From NCBI RefSeq assembly GCF_029846115.1, contig NZ_JARVZZ010000001.1:3410001-3474000 (forward strand): 64,000 nt of DNA, read 5' to 3'. The notes beneath the pieces were generated by a model. The model saw only the letters and a program-made list of their open reading frames with translations. It made no database searches and was not told the DNA's origin. The DNA comes from Serratia marcescens. GTDB lineage: Bacteria; Pseudomonadota; Gammaproteobacteria; Enterobacterales; Enterobacteriaceae. Of this stretch, positions 17,163-26,362 are shown in pieces; within the stretch, counting starts at the first letter, position 1, and every line of letters begins with the position of its first letter. The translations under genes were made by a program, and so were the position numbers.

Positions 17163-18767
17163 ATGGTTAGTGTTGGGGATTCAATCAATCAACGTTTATT
17201 AAAGGCCCTTCAACAACATGGACAGCGCCCGGCGCTTTTTGAACGCGGGGAGGTTTACAGTTACGACTGGCTGAACGGTGCGGTCGCTTCAGCCGCCTTG
17301 AAATTGCGCCAATTAGGCGTGCAGAAAGGCGATCGGATCGCGTATCAATTGCGCAATACCCGTGAAGCGGTTGTCGTCATGCTATCTTCGTTGATGCTCG
17401 GCGCGATCCCGGTGCCGATATTACCTTCTTATCGTGAGAAAGAGCTGAGGCACATTCTGCATCTGACCGCGCCGAAAGTATTCGCCTTGCAGCGCGGTTC
17501 CCGCCGCTATAACCCACTTGCCGCTCTGCAGACGCTGTTGACGGAAGGTCTCAATATCGATGTGATACTGGTCGAAGATTACGATGACGCCGGGCACGAT
17601 ACTCGCTACCTGAACCTGCAACATTTCTGTTCACCCCTGATGCCTTCGCCGCCACTTCACGCCGTCATCATGACCCCGTCGGATACCGCCGTCATGTTGC
17701 TTTCGAGTGGCACCACCGGTTTGCCCAAGGCGATCGCACGCAAGAATGGCGGTTACAGCTATATGATTGAATGCGGCTGTGACGTGTTTGCTCTGGACAG
17801 CCAGTCGGTCTATTTCGCTGCGATGCCGGTTTCACATGGATTCGTCATCAATTGTCCCGGCATACTTGGTACGCTTTCTCGCGGCGGCGCTGTGGCGCTC
17901 GCCGATGCGCCCTCGGCGGAAACGGCGTTGGACGTGATCGAGCGATGCGGCGTAACGCATACCACGCTGGTGCCTGCTCTACTGTCGCAATGGAGCGAAC
18001 TGCAGCAAAAAACGCCGCGCAACCTGACAACGTTGTGGCATGTCCAGGTGGGTGGGGCCAGAGTGACGCCAGAGCTGGCGGCCTCCTCGTCCCGCAGTCT
18101 CGGCATTACCCTGCAGCAATGTTATGGCATGAGCGAAGGGCTGTTGTGTTTTAACGCGGTTGACGACGATGATGCGGTGCGGTTCAGCTCTCAGGGCCGG
18201 CCTTTGAGCCCCTATGATGAAGTACTAATCGTCGATGAAAATGGCTGTTCTTTGCCCGTGGGTAAATCAGGTGAACTGATCACCCGTGGCCCTTATACGC
18301 TCACCGAATACTACCAAAATCCCCAGGCGAATCTTGCCGCGTTTACCGCTGACGGCTTCTACCGCACCGGCGATCTGGCGCACGTCGATGCCGCAGGCAA
18401 TATTTTCATCGATGGGCGCGTCAACGATTCGATTAACCGTGGGGGAGAAAAATTCAGTCCGAACGAGATAGAAGAACTGGCAGAACAACATCCTGCCGTG
18501 GTGCGAGCCGCTTGCGTGGGCATGGCGGACGATCTGTACGGTGAGGTGCCGTGTCTGTTTGTCACCAGTACGGATGACACGCTGACCCTCAGCGCATTGC
18601 GCCGTTTCTTTGAGAAAGAAGGGCTGGCGGCGTTCAAGGCACCGGAAAAATTGATCGTCATCGACGCCATTCCCATGAAAGGCATCGGCAAGATAGATCG
18701 CCTGACGCTGCGCGATTTGCTGCGCCAGGAGCCGTCCGTCAGAAACACGGCGGGGTTGAACTCATGA
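17163..18767 (+). CDS. Aryl-carboxylate:AMP ligase (EntE/DhbE superfamily)
   Basis: This 534-residue stand-alone adenylation enzyme resembles DHB- and salicylate-AMP ligases. Core motifs are present: SSGTTGLPKA at 181-190, CYGMSEG (A5), YRTGDL (A7) and GIGKIDRLTL with the A10 lysine. In DhbE and EntE the acid pocket reads HNYPLSSPG, whose Asn contacts the 2-hydroxyl. Here the same position reads SHGFVINCPG, so that Asn is replaced by Gly226. The substrate is therefore probably not dihydroxybenzoate or salicylate; a heteroaromatic acid such as picolinate is possible (inference). It should load the carrier protein at 16638. Its stop overlaps the thioesterase start by 4 bases. Confidence 0.88.
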   Translation: MVSVGDSINQRLLKALQQHGQRPALFERGEVYSYDWLNGAVASAALKLRQLGVQKGDRIAYQLRNTREAVVVMLSSLMLGAIPVPILPSYREKELRHILHLTAPKVFALQRGSRRYNPLAALQTLLTEGLNIDVILVEDYDDAGHDTRYLNLQHFCSPLMPSPPLHAVIMTPSDTAVMLLSSGTTGLPKAIARKNGGYSYMIECGCDVFALDSQSVYFAAMPVSHGFVINCPGILGTLSRGGAVALADAPSAETALDVIERCGVTHTTLVPALLSQWSELQQKTPRNLTTLWHVQVGGARVTPELAASSSRSLGITLQQCYGMSEGLLCFNAVDDDDAVRFSSQGRPLSPYDEVLIVDENGCSLPVGKSGELITRGPYTLTEYYQNPQANLAAFTADGFYRTGDLAHVDAAGNIFIDGRVNDSINRGGEKFSPNEIEELAEQHPAVVRAACVGMADDLYGEVPCLFVTSTDDTLTLSALRRFFEKEGLAAFKAPEKLIVIDAIPMKGIGKIDRLTLRDLLRQEPSVRNTAGLNS

Positions 18768-19492
18768 CGCAATTGCGCACTTCTCTCGGCTGCGCGGTGA
18801 GACTCAGCCGCCCGCGCAGTTCGCCGGTCACCAAACAATTGGTGGTCTTTCCGCATGCCGGCGGCGGCGTAGCGTTCTACCAGCACTGGCGCGAGCTGCT
18901 GCCGGACGAGGTGGATCTGTTCATCATGCAATATCCCGGCCGGGAAGATGCGCAAGACGCGCCGGCCTGGGAAACGGCCCAGTACGCCATTGCGCGCTGC
19001 GTCGATGCGCTGCATGCCTCGCTGGGCATCGCGCCGGCGGTGATTTTCGGTCACAGCATGGGTTCGCTGCTTGCCCTGCAGGTTGCCGCGGCGCTGCAAA
19101 CGTCGCGCTTTCGCATCGACACCGTTTTGTCGGCCCAGCGCGCGCCGTCAGAACTGAAATTACTCCGGCAGGAAAGCCAGCGGCAAGAAGTGTTGGACCA
19201 CATCCTGGCATTCAGTGAAAGCAGCGGCGCGTTGACGCTGGATGAGCTCACTCGCCCGCTTGTCACCCGATTGATACAGCAAGACCTGCGGCTGTTGGGT
19301 GAACTCAGCGCAGAACCGTTGCCCGGCCTGCAGCCGCGCATTTTGGGCGGCAACAACGACCCTTTGGTTAGCCGCTCCGCGCTGTCGCAGTGGAAAGAAG
19401 AACTCCCCGGCAGCCAGGTTCAACTCCTGACGGGCGATCACTTTTATTTCATGCAGGATACCGCTGCATTTCTCCGCCGGCTGCTTCAGTAA
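18764..19492 (+). CDS. Type II (GrsT-like) thioesterase
   Basis: The 242-residue alpha/beta-hydrolase has the family opening VVFPHAGGGVAFYQHWRELL, the nucleophile elbow GHSMGS with Ser98, and the C-terminal catalytic His in GDHFYFM. Enzymes of this type clear misloaded carrier proteins, and in clusters without an integrated releasing domain they can also release the product. No other release domain exists in this cluster, so the second role is possible. Start and stop overlap with the ligase indicates translational coupling. Confidence 0.88.
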   Translation: MTQLRTSLGCAVRLSRPRSSPVTKQLVVFPHAGGGVAFYQHWRELLPDEVDLFIMQYPGREDAQDAPAWETAQYAIARCVDALHASLGIAPAVIFGHSMGSLLALQVAAALQTSRFRIDTVLSAQRAPSELKLLRQESQRQEVLDHILAFSESSGALTLDELTRPLVTRLIQQDLRLLGELSAEPLPGLQPRILGGNNDPLVSRSALSQWKEELPGSQVQLLTGDHFYFMQDTAAFLRRLLQ

Positions 19493-19534
19493 CGCTGGCT
19501 TATTTGTCAACGTATGGCTTTAAAGGAACCTCTG

Positions 19535-20563
19535 ATGAATTTTGAGCTGTTTAACCCACAGGATTGCGCACCGGATACGGAGAAAGCCTTTACTCTGTTC
19601 CCCCAGTTGAAAAAATTCTATGCGGCGTTAGGCAACACCCCGCTGGTTGAAGTGCCCTCGCCAAAGGGGAAGGCGTCGATTTACGCCAAGTTCGAGTTTG
19701 AAAATCCGTTTGGCTCGGTGAAGGATCGCACTGCGTTCGGCCTGTTTTGCGATGCTATCAATCAACACGATTTCGCCGCCGGTGAATTAAAACTGCTCGA
19801 TTCCTCGGGGGGCAATATGGCGAAAGCGCTGGCTAAGCTCGGCAACATGTGCGGGATAGCGGTGCAAGTTGTGATCCCGGATTCATCCCCGCAACCGTTG
19901 ATCGACACGCTGAAGGGGGACAACGCCGTCGTTACCTTGGTCGATCGCAATCAGTTCCTGCTCGGCGTCATTGCGCGCAGCCAGCAGATTGCGCATGAAG
20001 ATGGGAGTTGGACGCTGTTATCCCAGCATCTCAACCTGGTTAACACCGCCGTACATCAGCATGCGACGGGCGCAGAGATCCGGCGGCAGCTGAACGGCGA
20101 GCGTGTCGATGGTTGGGTTTCCGCGGTCGGTACTGGTGGCACACTGTCTGGCGTCGCGGCGGCGCTACGTCAGGATAACCCACAGCTGATCGTGTGGGGC
20201 AGCACGCCGCGCGAACTGCCTTACGGTACGTTGTCCGCCCCGAATGGAGAACCGAAATTCGCCGGCGCCGGTGGACTGGGTTTCGGTTTCCGTCAGCCTT
20301 TCATCAGTAAGCTGATGCCGCAAGAGCCACCTTTCAATCCGGTTTCTTATCGGGAAGCACTCAGTGCGATGCATGAGTTCCATCAACTAACCGGTGTCAA
20401 AATCGGTGCCTCTTCCGCCGCCAACTGGAAAACGGCCTGTAAGCTGGCTGAAACGTTGAGCGCAGATCAACGCATTGTCACGCTCTTTGCCGACGCGGGT
20501 TCCGATATCGACCGAGAAAAAGGGCGCGAGTGGTTTAAACAATCTGAAGCATTAACCGTTTAA
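19535..20563 (+). CDS. Cysteine-synthase-like PLP enzyme
   Basis: This 342-residue fold-type II PLP enzyme has the Schiff-base lysine in NPFGSVKDRTA (Lys63) and the phosphate-binding loop GTGGTLSG. The substrate loop, usually TSGNTG in cysteine synthases, reads DSSGGNMAKA, so it is unlikely to be housekeeping CysK. In siderophore clusters such enzymes (SbnA type) join O-phosphoserine with an amine donor to give 2,3-diaminopropionate precursors, or add a nucleophile to an aminoacrylate. Either reaction would fit here (inference). The ATG at 19535 follows aaagga; an upstream in-frame ATG at 19514 is less well placed. Confidence 0.85.
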   Translation: MNFELFNPQDCAPDTEKAFTLFPQLKKFYAALGNTPLVEVPSPKGKASIYAKFEFENPFGSVKDRTAFGLFCDAINQHDFAAGELKLLDSSGGNMAKALAKLGNMCGIAVQVVIPDSSPQPLIDTLKGDNAVVTLVDRNQFLLGVIARSQQIAHEDGSWTLLSQHLNLVNTAVHQHATGAEIRRQLNGERVDGWVSAVGTGGTLSGVAAALRQDNPQLIVWGSTPRELPYGTLSAPNGEPKFAGAGGLGFGFRQPFISKLMPQEPPFNPVSYREALSAMHEFHQLTGVKIGASSAANWKTACKLAETLSADQRIVTLFADAGSDIDREKGREWFKQSEALTV

Positions 20564-20585
20564 CAACGTTTGAAAGGAATGTTTT

Positions 20586-21143
20586 ATGGAAATTATACAG
20601 GGCAATAATAATGTATTGGCTGAGTTGATTACGCTTGGCGATTATGTTCGCGAATTAATCAGTTCCGGCAAAGACACTGCGGAAATTGAACGTGTTCTGG
20701 CATCGAAAGACGGCTATAAAAATGTCACGATCCTTTCCGTTATAGAAATGGCCAATATTACCTTCAAAGCGAAAACGAATAATGCGCCTAACGTGGGTGA
20801 TGCCAATTCACATACTGACCTGCTGGTGGATCAGCAAGGGCATGATATCGGCACGATGAAGGGCCAGGGGTGGAAAATCGCGTCACTGCCTGACGATAGC
20901 GTGATTTCCTGGTATCACGAAACCGCTGAAACGCCGCTGGGACGGATCGAAACCGCCGGCATTTGGAACTCCAGCGCCATTTGGGCAGGGCAATGGCAAT
21001 CGCTGTTCGCCGCCGGCGTTAGCGGGGATATCATGGGGAAAATCGGCGTTCGTCAGCTTTATCAGGATATTCCGCGAGAAAAATATCTGACGCTGATCGT
21101 TCTGTTGCCGTTGGATCAGATTAAAAGCTTGATTAAAAAATAA
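20586..21143 (+). CDS. Unrecognised 185-residue cluster protein
   Basis: I do not recognise this protein. It has no signal peptide or membrane segment. The first 60 residues look helical (LAELITLGDYVRELISSGKD). The rest is beta-rich with Gly turns, including LLVDQQGHDIGTMKGQGWKI and VSGDIMGKIGVRQLYQ. The latter faintly resembles dirigent or allene-oxide-cyclase-like barrels, which act without cofactor to steer cyclisation or coupling. It has a strong ribosome site (gaaagga) and lies inside the biosynthetic operon, so a tailoring or cyclising role is reasonable but unproven. Confidence 0.75.
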   Translation: MEIIQGNNNVLAELITLGDYVRELISSGKDTAEIERVLASKDGYKNVTILSVIEMANITFKAKTNNAPNVGDANSHTDLLVDQQGHDIGTMKGQGWKIASLPDDSVISWYHETAETPLGRIETAGIWNSSAIWAGQWQSLFAAGVSGDIMGKIGVRQLYQDIPREKYLTLIVLLPLDQIKSLIKK

Positions 21144-21183
21144 TTCTACTAAACACACACAATATCCATTGCGAGGGATAGGT

Positions 21184-22359
21184 ATGCACACGTCAGTACA
21201 CTGGGATGTCATTATTATCGGTGCCGGCCCCATAGGGCTGGCCGCCGCGTGGAATTATGCGCGTGAACATCAGGATCATAAAATTTTGGTGCTGGAGCAA
21301 TATGCGCTATTTACGCAATTAGCAGGTACCAGCGGGGAGGAACGCCATTGGCGTTTGCAATATTCGGAATTGGAAATCTTCCGCCTTACCCTGGAAGCCG
21401 ACAAATTATGGCGGCAATTGGAACAACAGGCGGACAGAAAACTGATCCACCGCATTGGCAGCCTGTGGTTCGGCGATGCGGATGTCTGGACCAATGAGGG
21501 GCAGATCCGTCAAACCATGCTGTCGATGGATGAGATGAGGTTGCCTTATGAACGTCTGACGATGCGCGAAATCGAACGGTGCTACGGTTTTACCGGGCTG
21601 GACAGCAACTATGAAGGGTTCTTGCAGCAAGACGGCGGGGTAATCGACGTTAAAGGTACCCTGACGTCGCTTTACTCTCTGGCTAGCGAGGCCGGCGTGG
21701 AATTCCAGTTCCAGCAATGCGTGAAGGCCGTGGAACCGGATGCGCGGGGGGCAACGGTACTGACGGCGCAGCATCGCTATCGCGCCCGTAAGGTATTGGT
21801 CGCTGGCGGGCCGGGCAGTAAGAAGCTGCTGCGCCAACTGGATATCGATCTTGCGCTTTCCACCTATGAGATGGCCTGCATTAGCATGCTGCGCAGTCAG
21901 CGTCTGGGGGCCAACGATCCTTTCTGGTTTGCTTTCCAACCGCCGGTAGAGAGCGACAGTAACCTGTTTTACGGTTTCCCGCCCAATCCGTGGTCAGTCA
22001 ATGGATTTGACCGACTTGGGACCGATTTTGAAGTGGATCCGATCACCGAAGCCAATGCGCCGAGTTATCGGGCCAACCCGCAGCACGTTGAGCGAGCGCT
22101 CGAGTTTGCCCGGCGGCATATGCCGTTCCTCGAGCCGGACAAACAACATTCCGCCGCGAGCTGCTTGGCGGTGTTGCCCACCGATCCGGCGCGCCAATTC
22201 TATCTCGACAGCGCCAAGGGCCGCTGCCACGGCGGCGAGCATCTGGTGGTTTCGGCAGGCGGATGGGCATTCAAATTTACCCCTCTGATGGGGCAAATTT
22301 GCGCCGATCTGCTGGCGGAACGAGAACCGCGTTGGGACATCAGCGCATTGCGCTTCTAA
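21184..22359 (+). CDS. MSOX/NikD-like covalent-FAD amine oxidase
   Basis: This 391-residue flavoenzyme of the monomeric sarcosine oxidase family has WDVIIIGAGPIGLAAAW at the N-terminus. Near the C-terminus ASCLAVLPTDP (Cys327) aligns with the covalent-flavin cysteine of MSOX and NikD, and GWAFKFTP replaces the usual GHGFKF. The length matches the family. NikD oxidises piperideine-2-carboxylate to picolinate, and related enzymes occur in picolinate-primed pathways. Beside an aryl ligase lacking the hydroxyl-sensing Asn, picolinate formation is an attractive hypothesis. The GAG-to-ATG spacing (gcgaggga) supports the start at 21184. Confidence 0.85.
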   Translation: MHTSVHWDVIIIGAGPIGLAAAWNYAREHQDHKILVLEQYALFTQLAGTSGEERHWRLQYSELEIFRLTLEADKLWRQLEQQADRKLIHRIGSLWFGDADVWTNEGQIRQTMLSMDEMRLPYERLTMREIERCYGFTGLDSNYEGFLQQDGGVIDVKGTLTSLYSLASEAGVEFQFQQCVKAVEPDARGATVLTAQHRYRARKVLVAGGPGSKKLLRQLDIDLALSTYEMACISMLRSQRLGANDPFWFAFQPPVESDSNLFYGFPPNPWSVNGFDRLGTDFEVDPITEANAPSYRANPQHVERALEFARRHMPFLEPDKQHSAASCLAVLPTDPARQFYLDSAKGRCHGGEHLVVSAGGWAFKFTPLMGQICADLLAEREPRWDISALRF

Positions 22360-22372
22360 TCGGAGAACCTCT

Positions 22373-25252
22373 ATGCAGCAGGTGAACAGCAATGACCGGG
22401 ATATCGCCTTGGTGGGCATGGCCTGCCGCTTCCCGGGTGCCGAGGATGTGGAAAGCTGGTGGCATAACTTGATCAACGGCGTCGAATCGCTGGTTCGCGT
22501 CGACAACGAGCAAGTTGACTCGGCCGACGGGGGCTATATTCCCGTCGCCGCACCGGTGGCCGGCGACATATCCCGCTTCGACGCGGGATTCTTCGGCCTG
22601 AGTGCGCGCGAAGCGCTGCTGATGGATCCCCAGCAACGGCTCTTTTTAGAGTGCGCCTGGCACGCTCTGGAAAACGCCGGGGTAACGCCGGGTGAGCTTG
22701 ACGATACGGGCTTGTTTGCCGGCTGTAGCAGTTCCGATTATTTGCGTCAGGCACAGGGCTCTGCGTTGCTCGACAAACTCAACCCTTCGCCGTTCGAACG
22801 GCAAATCGCGAGCGACAAAGATTACCTCACCAGCCGAGTGGCCTGGCACCTGGGCATCGGGGGGCCGGTGTGTAATGTACAGGCCGCTTGTGCCACTTCG
22901 CTGGTGGCGGTTTACGAAGCGGTTCAAGCGTTGCGCAGTGGCCGTTGCAATATGGCTATGGCCGGCGCTTGTACCCTCAGGCTCCCGCAACATGAAGGAT
23001 ATTTCGCGCAGCAAGGCATGGTGTTTTCCACCGATGGGCACTGTCGACCGTTTTCTGCAGATGCCAGCGGCACGGTGTTCGGCAGCGGCGTCGGCATTGT
23101 CGTGCTGAAACGGCTGTCTGACGCACAGGCGGCCGGCGACGACATCATTGCGGTGATCAAAGGCGTAGCGATGAACAATGACGGCGCGCGCAAAGTCAGT
23201 TTTACCACCACCAGTTTGCACGGCCAGCAACGCCTGCTGCGCCAAGCTATGGACGATGCCCGCCTGGCACCGGAAGATTTTCGTGCCATCGAAGCGCACG
23301 GCACGGGAACGTTGGCCGGGGATCCCATCGAATTTGAGGCGCTGAGCGGCGTTTTCCGCGAGCGGACGACGCACCGGGCTTTCTGCTCCATCGGTGCAGT
23401 CAAGGCCAACGTCGGGCACCTGGAAACCTGCGCCGGCATGGCGGGACTGATCAAGGCCGCGCTGCAAATCAAACACGGTTGGCTCACGCCGCAGATCAAC
23501 TTTGGCTCGCCGAATCCGGAAATGGCATTGGCGGAAAGCCCGTTTGAGTTTCTGTGCTCCGCTCAACGTTGGGATCGTGACGATCCACGCAACGCCATCG
23601 GCGTTAGCGCCTTCGGCATCGGCGGAACCAATGCGCATGTCGTGCTGGCAAGGCCACCGAAAACGCCTCAAATGCGGGCGGCGATAGCGCCGTTGGCGAC
23701 TGTCGTGCCGATCAGCGCGCAATCGGAGCAGGCCTGGCATCGCTTGGTCAAACGTTACCAACAGCGGCCATGCGGCGAGAACGACGAACGCCTGGCCTGG
23801 AGCGCACAAAGTGGAAGAAAGTCGCTGCGTTATCGCGGCACTCTGCATATCGGCGAGCAGGGCGTGTTGAGCATGAAAGAAAGCATGGTGGATACGGGAA
23901 AAGGGCGTTTGTCGGTAGTTTTCCAATTTCCCGGCCAGGGAAGCCAGTTTATCGGTATGGCCAGCGAACTGATGACGCAGGATGCGATATTCAAAACGCT
24001 GATGAATGACAAGCTGCAGATATTGCAAACACAGGCTGCACTGGATCTCTCCCCGTTGTTTACCGGCCAGGCGGCCCCCGAAACAATTAACAACACGGCC
24101 TTGACGCAGCCGGCTCTGATCGCCGTCGAGATCGCCGTGGCCGAACTGTTGAAACATTACGGCGTCGAGCCGGATTGGGTCGTGGGGCACAGTTTGGGTG
24201 AGATTGCCGCCGCCTGGGCTGCCGGTGTGTTCTCGGCGCAAGACGCGTTGGTGTTCGCCGCCCGGCGCGGGCATCTGATGGCCGGGCTGCAGCCTGGTGC
24301 GATGCTGGCGGTAGAACTGAGCGCTCAGCAAGCCCAACCCTGGCTTGGCGATCGGCTGTCTCTGGCGGCGGAAAACAGTGAGAACGGCTGCGTGCTTTCA
24401 GGCCCGGCGGAGGCGATTCGCGCCTGCGAAGGACAGATGCGGGACAGGGGAGTACGTTGCAAGGCGCTGAGCGTTTCGCACGCGTTCCACTCGGCGTTGA
24501 TGGATCCCATTCTTGATGAACTGGCCAGCATTGCGCCGCCGCCGCGTGAATCGACGTCGAGGGTCCGCTACGTCTCCGCATTGCTGGCGACCGAAGTCGC
24601 GCCCGCAGCGCTCGATGCCCGCTATTGGTCGCGCCATGCCCGTGAACCGGTGGATTATCACCGCGCCTTGCAACACCTACCGCGGCGCGGAAAAACGCTT
24701 TTCATAGAGGTAGGGCCGGGATCGACACTCACTGCGCTGGTCGCGCAGCTAAAATCCGCCGGCACCGTAACGGCGGTGCGCACCTTGCCTCGCCGCGACG
24801 AAGCCCAGAGCGAAACCGCCGTGTGGATCCAGGCGCTGCAAAAAATCTGGCGTGCCAGCGTCAACGTTAACTGGCGCCGCCTGTGGCAACAGCCTCCTTC
24901 CCGCATTGCATTGCCAATGTATCCCTTCGATCCGGCGCAATGGTGGTTGGGCGAGCGAGATATGCAGGGGCCGGAAGCCGGACGAACATCGACGACAGCG
25001 GATAAACCCGATCCGCAGATGGCGCGCATCTGGCGCATTTGGGGCGACGTGACCGGCGTGAACCCTGATTCCAACCACTGCGACTTTTTTGACGCCGGCG
25101 GGCAATCGCTGATGGCATTGCGGCTGATGGCCTTGTTGGAACAAGAGTTTGGCCGGTCGGTAGGCATGGCCGATTTCCTTAAGCGGCCAACGCCGTGGGG
25201 CATAAAACAACAGTTAGACCAGGCTGGAGCATTCGAGCAAGAATCCCATTAA
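22373..25252 (+). CDS. Type I polyketide synthase module, KS-AT-ACP
   Basis: The 959-residue single module starts with a ketosynthase (about 8-435). The active Cys173 sits in VQAACATSLVAV, and the histidines are in EAHGTGT and NVGHLE. An acyltransferase (about 510-800) follows with GHSLGE and the HAFHSALMD motif, which predicts malonyl-CoA. A carrier domain with GGQSLMALRL lies near 909. There are no KR, DH, ER, methyltransferase or thioesterase domains, so one unreduced two-carbon extension is expected. The starter is probably the aryl group on the carrier encoded at 16638. The beta-keto product would be released by the free thioesterase or by attack of an amine. Confidence 0.92.
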   Translation: MQQVNSNDRDIALVGMACRFPGAEDVESWWHNLINGVESLVRVDNEQVDSADGGYIPVAAPVAGDISRFDAGFFGLSAREALLMDPQQRLFLECAWHALENAGVTPGELDDTGLFAGCSSSDYLRQAQGSALLDKLNPSPFERQIASDKDYLTSRVAWHLGIGGPVCNVQAACATSLVAVYEAVQALRSGRCNMAMAGACTLRLPQHEGYFAQQGMVFSTDGHCRPFSADASGTVFGSGVGIVVLKRLSDAQAAGDDIIAVIKGVAMNNDGARKVSFTTTSLHGQQRLLRQAMDDARLAPEDFRAIEAHGTGTLAGDPIEFEALSGVFRERTTHRAFCSIGAVKANVGHLETCAGMAGLIKAALQIKHGWLTPQINFGSPNPEMALAESPFEFLCSAQRWDRDDPRNAIGVSAFGIGGTNAHVVLARPPKTPQMRAAIAPLATVVPISAQSEQAWHRLVKRYQQRPCGENDERLAWSAQSGRKSLRYRGTLHIGEQGVLSMKESMVDTGKGRLSVVFQFPGQGSQFIGMASELMTQDAIFKTLMNDKLQILQTQAALDLSPLFTGQAAPETINNTALTQPALIAVEIAVAELLKHYGVEPDWVVGHSLGEIAAAWAAGVFSAQDALVFAARRGHLMAGLQPGAMLAVELSAQQAQPWLGDRLSLAAENSENGCVLSGPAEAIRACEGQMRDRGVRCKALSVSHAFHSALMDPILDELASIAPPPRESTSRVRYVSALLATEVAPAALDARYWSRHAREPVDYHRALQHLPRRGKTLFIEVGPGSTLTALVAQLKSAGTVTAVRTLPRRDEAQSETAVWIQALQKIWRASVNVNWRRLWQQPPSRIALPMYPFDPAQWWLGERDMQGPEAGRTSTTADKPDPQMARIWRIWGDVTGVNPDSNHCDFFDAGGQSLMALRLMALLEQEFGRSVGMADFLKRPTPWGIKQQLDQAGAFEQESH

Positions 25253-25268
25253 AACAGGATGGCAAATT

Positions 25269-26306
25269 ATGTCAGTTAACAATGAATTGCTGAATACGCA
25301 CAACCAATATCAGGTAGAAACGATCGTAATCGACGACGAAACGTCATTCACCCTGGCTTACTCGTCGCAGATCAAGCTGCTGCCGGCCAATGGCGGGATC
25401 CGCTGGCGCAACTATGCGTCCCGTAAGCAGCAGGAAGAAGAGGCGATCATGCTGGCGCAGCGCATGTCGCTGAAGCATGGATTGTACAATACCGGTTTCA
25501 GCGGCGGAAAAATCGTGGTCAACAGCAAGCGTTCTCCCCAAGAGCAACCGGCGGTGCTTGAAGCGATCGGCGACCTGCTCAACCGTTATGGCGGCACCAT
25601 GTTTACCGGATGCGATATCAATACTGGCAATCGAGAGATGGACTATTTGCGGCAGTTTACGCCATGGATCCTGAATGCCATGGACAGCCCGCAAGTCGAC
25701 ACGTCGGTGGCGACGGGCTACGGCGTCTGGAGCTCGATGAAAAAGGTGTTGACGCTGCGGCTCAATCATTTGCCGCGGGCCCGCATTGCTATTCACGGCA
25801 TGGGTAAAGTCGGGGCGGAAGTGGCGAAACAAAGCCTGCTGTTCGGTTGCGAAGTGACGGCGTATGACATCAATCCTGCGGCGCAGTTCCCGCCTGGGGT
25901 CCGCCGCGTCAGTGAAGACGAACTCTGGGCGCAACCCAGCGAGGTGCTGTGCATCGCATCCTTGTCCAACATATTAAATGCGCAGAACGTTGAACAACTG
26001 AATACGCGTTGGGTGATTAGCAGCGCCAATTCGCCGTTCAGTACGCCGCAGGCAGAACAGCGGCTGCTGGCGCGCGGCATCCATTATCTGCCGGACTATG
26101 TCAGTAATGCCGGCGCGGTGATCTGCGACAGCATCGAAATGGCGTTCACCGACCGGTATAACCAAATGAATCAGGAACAGGTCAATGCCTATGTGCATTC
26201 CGTGATTGGCGCCAAGACCGAGGAGTTGCTGCAGCGTGCTCAACTGCTCAATTGCGATGTCGGGCAATTGTTGCAACCGATAAAATCCGCCGCCATGGTG
26301 GCGTAA
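25269..26306 (+). CDS. Leucine/valine-dehydrogenase-like NAD(P) enzyme
   Basis: The 345-residue protein belongs to the Glu/Leu/Phe/Val dehydrogenase family. Lys69 (MSLKHG) and Lys81 (FSGGKIVV) fall almost exactly where leucine dehydrogenase has its substrate-binding and catalytic lysines (68 and 80). The nucleotide fold shows IHGMGKVGAEVA. Overall divergence, including TGCDINTGNREMDYL in the catalytic region, points to a specialised amino acid. It could deaminate lysine or another amino acid to feed the NikD-like oxidase, or make a non-standard amino acid by reductive amination. Which direction applies cannot be read from the sequence. Confidence 0.82.
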   Translation: MSVNNELLNTHNQYQVETIVIDDETSFTLAYSSQIKLLPANGGIRWRNYASRKQQEEEAIMLAQRMSLKHGLYNTGFSGGKIVVNSKRSPQEQPAVLEAIGDLLNRYGGTMFTGCDINTGNREMDYLRQFTPWILNAMDSPQVDTSVATGYGVWSSMKKVLTLRLNHLPRARIAIHGMGKVGAEVAKQSLLFGCEVTAYDINPAAQFPPGVRRVSEDELWAQPSEVLCIASLSNILNAQNVEQLNTRWVISSANSPFSTPQAEQRLLARGIHYLPDYVSNAGAVICDSIEMAFTDRYNQMNQEQVNAYVHSVIGAKTEELLQRAQLLNCDVGQLLQPIKSAAMVA

Positions 26307-26311
26307 CAATG

Positions 26312-26337
26312 GGCCGGGAAGCCTGCGCTTCCCGGCC
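26312..26337 (+). terminator. Perfect 11-bp hairpin between operon genes
   Basis: GGCCGGGAAGC and GCTTCCCGGCC flank a CTGC loop, followed by TTGGCTGTTT. It could partly terminate the biosynthetic transcript or stabilise its 3' end, lowering expression of the SUMF1-like gene. Confidence 0.55.
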
Positions 26338-26362
26338 TTGGCTGTTTAACGAGTATAAATTC

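Noticed and set aside
17163..18767. Assigning the aryl ligase as EntE for the siderophore NRPS at 45.7 kb
   Set aside because: It lies in another operon with a different operator and lacks the pocket Asn of DHB ligases.
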